Shown: piece by piece, positions 58,170-64,000 of the stretch
Position numbering within the stretch: the stretch's first letter is position 1
How the letters are laid out: every line of letters starts with the position of its first letter
Source of the DNA: Galerina marginata
Taxonomy: Eukaryota > Basidiomycota > Agaricomycetes > Agaricales > Galerinaceae
Length of the DNA stretch: 64,000 bases
Direction: 5' to 3'
NCBI GenBank assembly: GCA_023014335.1
Contig: JAECYW010000005.1
Coordinates: 3,348,001-3,412,000 of the forward strand
Program-made: the position numbers and the translations under genes
The notes under the pieces: model-generated
The model's input: only the letters and a program-made list of their open reading frames with translations
What the model was told of the DNA's origin: nothing
Databases searched by the model: none

Positions 58170-60390
58170 AATCACATCACCTCAACCCCGCCCCCGCCCC
58201 CTCCCGCATACCAGGCTTATCATAGCGCACCCTGAGCCCGTCGGGCGTCTGCGTCTCATGCGTTTTTGCTTCGTAATTCCTGCCTTCATGGGTTCGATTT
58301 GCATCTGCGTAAGTCCGCTTATCCTCGTTCGATCGTCCTAGGTGTTTAAGTTGGTGTGTGGTTCGTATGATTGTTCTCCGTAGAAGATCACGTCGTGCTC
58401 CTCTCACGGCTCCTCCTCTCCCGCGTCTAGCCCTCATAAGCACCTGAACCCGAACCGGCAGCACCCACACCAGACGGGTCAGCACCAGCAGGGCGTAGGG
58501 CACGCTAGCAGCGCCTCAGTTCGACCTCGAGCGGGTGAGCACGTCCGCTGCTACCTCGTATTCGTACTATTCTGCGAGTTGAGTGGAAAATAGGTGAAGT
58601 TAGCACGGAGAATAAAAATAATAAATAAAACAAACGAAAAGCAGAGAAAAAACACGAAAAAAACACGAAAAAAACGCACCCCATATAACCATCCACAATC
58701 GCCACCATACGAGATACACTAGCCCATACGCCTTGGGCATCATCCCCTTCCCAAACCGACACGTCATATGGCTTGCACGCTGCAGACAGCAGGCCCACCA
58801 CTAGGTCAATCACCGCCAAATGCAGCTGCAGCAGCCCAAACACCACGCTATACCGCACCTGCAACACCCGCCTCTCAAAAGCGAGATAACGCGCTTTATA
58901 CCCTGAGAGGATACTCCGCGCGTAGCACGCCTAGCTGACGGTGATCTCTACAAACTGGGAGAAGTACCCGCTGCACTGCAGCTCGTTATGGAGTTTAACA
59001 AGCCGGTCGTCCTCCCCGAGGTGCTTGGACTATTTTATTTGAAATTGATCTTGCCTTTGCCCTCGAGCTTGAATGGGCGGCGTGTGAAATAGGGACCCAG
59101 GGATGAGGATGGACAAGAAGACGGCCCAGACTGAGAGGAAGGTAGGGAGCGCGAGGAAGAGCAGTTGCTCGTAAAGTGTCCGTCGCCCGACAAACCCGAA
59201 GAGCGCGATGAGGACCCGAATGCTGGCGGCGGTGATGGATAGGACAAGCTCGGGGGTGGTGCGGGTGTGGATTATGTTGTTGTGCGGGAGTAGTTTGCCA
59301 GCTGGTGAGGTTGAGTTCAAGTTAGTGACTGCGAGAAAAAGAAGAAATAGGAGGGACTTACGAGGACGTTGAGGGCGAACAACACCCACATAAAGCGGTT
59401 CCACCTTTCGACAGTCTGCGCCCCAGCTCGAACAGTGCCGTCCGCCCTCTGCTAGCCGTGCCACCGTCGTTATCGGCCTCGTCCTCCTCATTCCAGACCC
59501 TCCAAGCCTCGCCTCGTGGCTCTGGAATGCAGCCATGACACCGCCAATGTTGGCACCATACCCGCACCGGGGTCAACATTGCTGCGCCGCCACGGGTCAT
59601 GCGCCTCCTTGGCCTGGCAGGCGACGAACGATAGAAGGAGGGGGTAGGAGAACTTGCTCGGTGCGTAGTTCACGCTCAGAGAGACGCTGCTGTCCGCTGT
59701 CGCCAGGTCAGTCGTGTAAGCGTTGGCTGGGGCCGGGAGAGGCGTCTCGCGAGTGGTAGGAGGGAGAAAAAAGGTGGCCTGTCGAGCTGGCGAAGTCAGG
59801 CAAACTGCTGCTGCCGCCGTCGCTGTGGAGGGGCGTCGACCGTGAGGTGTTGGGGCGCTGTTGACGGCAGTTGAACCGCGGCTTGAGGAAGTCAAACTGC
59901 ATGCTGTGAGAATTGATCGTTGAGGCGCAGTATGCGGGTGGTGTGGTTGGATAGAGGCCAGAAGGTGGGAAGGAGATTCAATTCGCCAACAGGCAAGCTA
60001 AAGCGAGTAAGAAGAAGGTGGCGGAAATGCACCGCAGACCCGCTGCTGGCACTCGAGCAGAGAGAGCCAGGAACGTGGTAATGGTGGCAATCCAAGACTG
60101 CGGGTGATGGTGAGTAAAAAAGGAAGAACTTTGGCTGTTCCCGAACTCACTTACGTCTATACTTTTCGCATCGTAAGAGCGGGGGCGCGTCCAAGTCCCT
60201 GGGTGTGTTCAGCTACCCAACGCCGCTTGGTCCACCCCAGAGGTTGGCGAAAGATAGGCAGAATAGGCTCACTAATACGAGTAGGTCTCGCTAACGTATC
60301 AGAAAACTCTATCGAAACACAGGGCAGTCGCAGTATTCATCGTTGTCGTCGAGAACAAAAACATGGCGGAGAGGAAAGCGACACAAGTCA
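58170..60390 (-). pseudogene. Repeat copy 10: best readable membrane gene relic
   Basis: The minus strand gives the longest reconstructable exons. Exon at 60020-60105: SWIATITTFLALSARVPAAG, then ISATFFLLALACLLA. A later segment reads ADSSVSLSVNYAPSKFSYPL (near 59670). Then WNRFMWVLFALNVL (59355-59400) with donor GTAAGT, and after a 62 bp intron TTPELVLSITAASIRVLIAL and YEQLLFLALPTFLSVWAVFL. Next is KWSKHLGEDDRLVKLHNELQ and LQLHLAVIDLVVGLLSAACK (to about 58680), then the last exon. At least five hydrophobic segments are visible. Stops and frameshifts remain (for example after FVEITVS). Family not recognised. Confidence 0.55.
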
Positions 60391-62200
60391 CGTGTTGTCA
60401 ACTGATGTGCGGTGGGTTTCTGATCTTTGATCCTTGGCTTCGTTCCCACCATCTTCCCCCCAAGGCATCTCGAAAACGATAGCCTGCTATGATGACGGAG
60501 GCGCATACACCAAGAGCAAAACACGGGTACCCTCTCACCCAGCATTTCCACTGCCTTTGAATCACAGTCACCTATTGCTTCTACCTCGGTTACAGGTTGA
60601 ACCGGTCTTCTGGCTGAGGCTTCGAATTTGAACCGTCAATGCCTCCTCCTTTGACTTGAACTTCGTATTTTGGAATAGTCTCTCTTTAATATCGCTCTGG
60701 CCCTACCTTTAGAAGTGATTTTTATTGTCTGGTTGTTGACTTCGCCGGGAAGATAGAGCGAGGGATACAGATCTTGATAGGTACTTAACAAACCCATCCA
60801 CCCGATCTTCCAGTTCTGACTCTCTTACTCCTCCAGCCCTGCTCGTGGTACTTTCCTATATCTGGCTGTCGCTCAATTTCACCATCTGCTGACATCGTCC
60901 CCCCAACTTCCGCGCTTCGAGCACGCGCATCCTCATCGCCGCGCAGAGATCATGACGCCGCAGCGAGTTGGCTCGTTTATCGCTGGTTCTTTGGGACCTG
61001 CAATTACGCCCAACTCTAGGGCTGTTGATGAGCTCGACAGCTCTGCGCGGCTGCAAGTCTGGATACCTGAAGTGCATTGCACCTTGCCCACAGAATCTTA
61101 GCAATCGCAGCTCTCGTCGAACCCGACATCCTTCAAGTTTAATTCTATCGACCCCATACACGGCTCCGATCCGAAGGTGAAGATAAAGGCGAGGTAACGA
61201 GCCCTGCGCTCCCCGATCCCCGATCCCCAAGGAAGCTTTGCGACTTGCCACCAAGGACGGATCTTCCAGAGCAGGACGTATGTGTTTTTGCAGTTGACCA
61301 AACCAATGCATCATTTTCCGCTCGCTTACGTTCTTTCATGTCCTTAGACTCCGGATGACGACTTTCGCGATCTCGCGCACTCTTCAGCTATAACTGACAT
61401 CTTAATCCTTCCCTTCTCTGTTCCTCAGCGATCGCGCTCGAACTGCTGATTCCTTCGTCGTTTCTGGCTGGGTTTCCGGATGGCATACTCAGATCTCGGA
61501 TTCTGAGCCCTATTTTCGAAGGCTCCAACCGTATTCTAATCAGATCTGTCGCTAAGATTTCGCAATACCCAGCTAAAAATGGACTGGAAGCTGCACCGGC
61601 TTCAAAATCCCTCTGCCTCTATTACGTTCATGCGATAAAGTCCAACACTGCGGCGCAGTTTTACTCAGAAATAGAAGCTGGAGCCATGTATTTACATAGG
61701 CAGCTCTCCTATTCTGTACGTTATTTTGCGGAAAGCAGTCTAGCCAAAAATTGACTCAAATCTGACTCGTATTTCGGTTCTCCTCCAGCTTCGCCCACCG
61801 AACACCCGCGATTTTAACCGCCAGCTTGTTCCATTTGCCTGTCCTGGGATACCTAGCTTACCCTGCCTAAGACTGCCTTTTTCTGCCACGCCTAAACTTT
61901 ACGGCGACCTCGTGGTGTCACCCTGGCTAGATTTCCTGGTCGAAATCCTCAGAAGTAGCCACGGAGCAGTGTACTTTAAGTATACAGCCTTCCGTCCTAC
62001 TCTGATGTCCCACTCGCCGTGGTGAATCTAGCCATAATTTCAACTCGACACAGGAGCTCCGTAAACGCTTTGGCTTCAAGTTTTGGCCAGTCGATGTCGC
62101 TGTTAAATACTTGATATGGTGAATCGCATTATTTTTTGAAGGAGTTTGCCTACTTATCGTGGTAAACATTAGCCTTCAATTTTTGACCATGCCCACATTC
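60390..62200. repeat. Repeat copy 10: non-coding arm
   Basis: GAAAACGATAGCCTGC (60472), GCGAGTTGGCTCGTTTATCG (60962), sub-repeats at about 61462, a shortened second one near 61665 and a third at 61923, TAGCCATAATTTCAACTCG (62030), then a diverged end near 62150. Confidence 0.75.
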
Positions 62201-62399
62201 ACACAACGTATCAGTTCAGTGCTGGTTACTGCTTCTCCTACACGAGTTAGCAATTATGACATTGCGTATTTTCGTTCGTACTACAGTCTAAAGGCGACAT
62301 ACAAACGCCGTTATTTAAATGTAAGTACAGCCTCCACCTCACTCCATCACTTCCATGTTACTCATCTTACCCAGCCTTTGGTTTCTTCAATACATCTTC

Positions 62400-62780
62400 A
62401 GTGCTCACGCGGCTCTTACCTCCGAGGCCGCGGTCTTTCCATGACAGATCGCAATCACCTCCGCCTCTAGTCAAGAATTCATCTGTCCGGATACTCGATC
62501 GCGATGGCATATCGTCTGGAGCGGTGGAACGACTATATTCGTGTGCATGTGGGTGTTTGTTCATTCAAAATTTCCAGAGCTGAGCGAACGGTGGTGGAAA
62601 AGGTTGCTCTGATGTTAAATGCTGTTCTTGTCTATTATCACCCCGGACCTTGTTATATTTTGGCAGTGGTTGGGAGCTAGAGAGATGGTAAAAAAAATAC
62701 AAGAGCGTATATGAATATACAGGTCCTTTTTATATGTATATGTACGTGCAGACTATAGGTGGACAACGAGCCATAAGCGC
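62400..62780 (+). pseudogene. Relic of the membrane gene (5' exons)
   Basis: Aligns with 32325-32650 of the intact gene: the stretch GGATACTCGATCGCGATGG occurs in both, followed by recognisable but frameshifted versions of the ATIFACTWVSVHPN segment, the WW..V motif and, after a remnant intron, GGTGGACAA.GA. Small deletions break the frame, and nothing of exons 3-5 follows. As at 31-32 kb, it stands directly after a repeat arm in the same orientation. Confidence 0.7.
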
Positions 62781-63960
62781 CGATGAAAAATAAAACATAA
62801 AAAAATACAAAATATAATAACTAAAGGAGAACAGACGATGTGGCAATGAGACGGGAACTCGGCAGGAAGGACTTAATTGATGATGAAAAGATCTCCAGTG
62901 ATCATGATTATACCAACGTCAGTGCACGTAATGCCTGGCTATAACGTGAGCAGTGTGGTCCTTCCAGCCGCCAGCGCGTACGAGAAGTGGCCGTGGCAGA
63001 AGGGGGATTCTGTCGGAGGCTGTAGCATTCACATTGAGGCAAGATTGTTCGACTGAACACCTTGAGCTTCGAGGCGTTGAGGTTCAGACTTCAAGCATTA
63101 CTTAAACTTCAAGAGCGTGACCGCGGTGTCGGCGGTCAGCGATGTGTTGAATTCCTTGAACAAAAGAAAGAAGGGCTGCGATGAAGGCTCCTGCATTGTT
63201 CAAACGCGACGATGAGAACGAAATTCTGCGACCTGAATTAAAGAATCAAAGATGAGGAAGACGACGCAAGCTTACCGTCAGGGTTGAAATACTTGAAGCC
63301 ACACGACAACTCTGAAGAGCAATGGCACCCAATGGAAAACGGGCAAGGTAAGGCACCGGTTGGCACAGATTTGGTTGGCGAAGGTGATACTTTCAGAGTT
63401 CACATTCATGGCTGTGAGCTCCTCGAGCAGTCGGCTCGGTAGAAACCGCGGAGTTCATACAGGTAATATAACTTCAATGCTGCTAAGTTCGCTATCAGTA
63501 AGAACGAACTCAACGAACTCGACTCTGAGGTCATTAAATCAGCTTACCCGCCTTGAAGAGCTTGCAAAATTAATGAGCTGGAGAGGTGAGACGTTTAGTA
63601 TGGGGAATATAGTACATAGACGATATGATTGACTCACAAGAGGTTGAGGGAAGTAATAACCGCATTTCCCTCGAAGATCTAGAGTTGTATCCTACGGCAC
63701 ATGGGCACCATGGCCTGCAGGGGTAAATCAGAAGGTAAGTACGAGCTGCGAAAACACACGAACGTTGTTAATATGAGAAATCGCAGAAGGACAGGGGATG
63801 CAGCTGTCCTTTCTACACCGCTTACCCGCAAACTGCGAGCACAGGCGAACTGCAGAAGCGGGTACACGTATCCAAACCTTCCGTGAAGCTATATCCCGTA
63901 AGTATTAGTAACATAGGTAATAAAAAAGGACTGGAAACGAAATACGTGCCTGCCCCAAGC
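62781..63960 (-). pseudogene. Fragmentary minus-strand gene at window end
   Basis: Splice-like signals on the minus strand: an exon ending KYFNPD with donor GTAAGC (63272-63277), then after TTCAG a frame RISFSSSRLNNAGAFIAALL to ...RGHALEV and a stop near 63108. Upstream pieces (63540-63900) match 44.5-44.85 kb. The segment 63860-63960 resembles 970-1170, suggesting that another repeat copy begins here and runs off the window. Low confidence in any single exon. Confidence 0.3.
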
Positions 63961-64000
63961 ACCAACATGAACATCCGTAAGCAACATTAGCTCTAATTAG

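Noticed and set aside
796..62400. Main repeat as an LTR retrotransposon or LINE
   Set aside because: No reverse transcriptase, integrase or protease motifs, no long terminal repeats and no poly-A tail with target duplication were seen in any copy.
1..64000. tRNA, rRNA or bacterial-type operon signals
   Set aside because: None could be recognised by eye on either strand.

Overview
The window looks like nuclear DNA of a mushroom-forming basidiomycete (Agaricomycetes). The coding stretches are broken by 45-65 bp GT-AG introns. Two of the multi-span membrane protein families here are ones I recognise as common and unnamed in Agaricomycetes. There is a spliced eukaryotic hAT transposase, and no bacterial operon, Shine-Dalgarno or tRNA/rRNA signal was seen.

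Layout. 38-682 (+): possible single-span membrane protein. 796-3.0 kb: degenerate copy of a long repeat (copy 0). 3.12-6.44 kb: a 1.65 kb two-gene unit in tandem duplicate on the minus strand. 6.44-10.44 kb: repeat copy 1, with an amplified internal exon block. 11.03-20.15 kb: a minus-strand gene joining a roughly seven-span membrane domain to an ankyrin array built one exon per repeat. It is split by an apparently intact 6,026 bp hAT transposon (12,673-18,698, 8-bp target duplication). 20.26-31.3 kb: repeat copies 2-4. 32.22-33.94 kb (+): intact membrane protein gene of five exons. 34.8-54.6 kb: repeat copies 5-9, with two small inserted inverted-repeat elements. 54.86-57.25 kb (-): a paralogue of the 32 kb gene, interrupted by a 588 bp TA-flanked inverted-repeat element. 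57.7-62.2 kb: repeat copy 10. 62.4-62.8 kb (+): relic of the same membrane gene. 62.8-64.0 kb: fragments shared with 44.3-44.9 kb.

The dominant feature is an array of eleven copies (two of them truncated at one side) of a 3-7 kb unit, all in one orientation. Each unit pairs a decayed multi-exon minus-strand membrane protein gene with a non-coding arm of about 1.7-2.7 kb. The arm contains three related sub-repeats spaced about 250-300 bp. A GTCACGTGT site sits upstream of the gene relic in ten of the eleven copies. Sub-regions of different copies are nearly identical, which suggests continuing duplication or conversion.

The other genes lie between blocks of this array. Two of them carry single precise transposon insertions, and removing the insertion plus one target copy gives a continuous reading frame. 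Functions of the membrane families are unknown. Exon boundaries were worked out by hand from splice motifs, frame continuity and comparison between paralogues.
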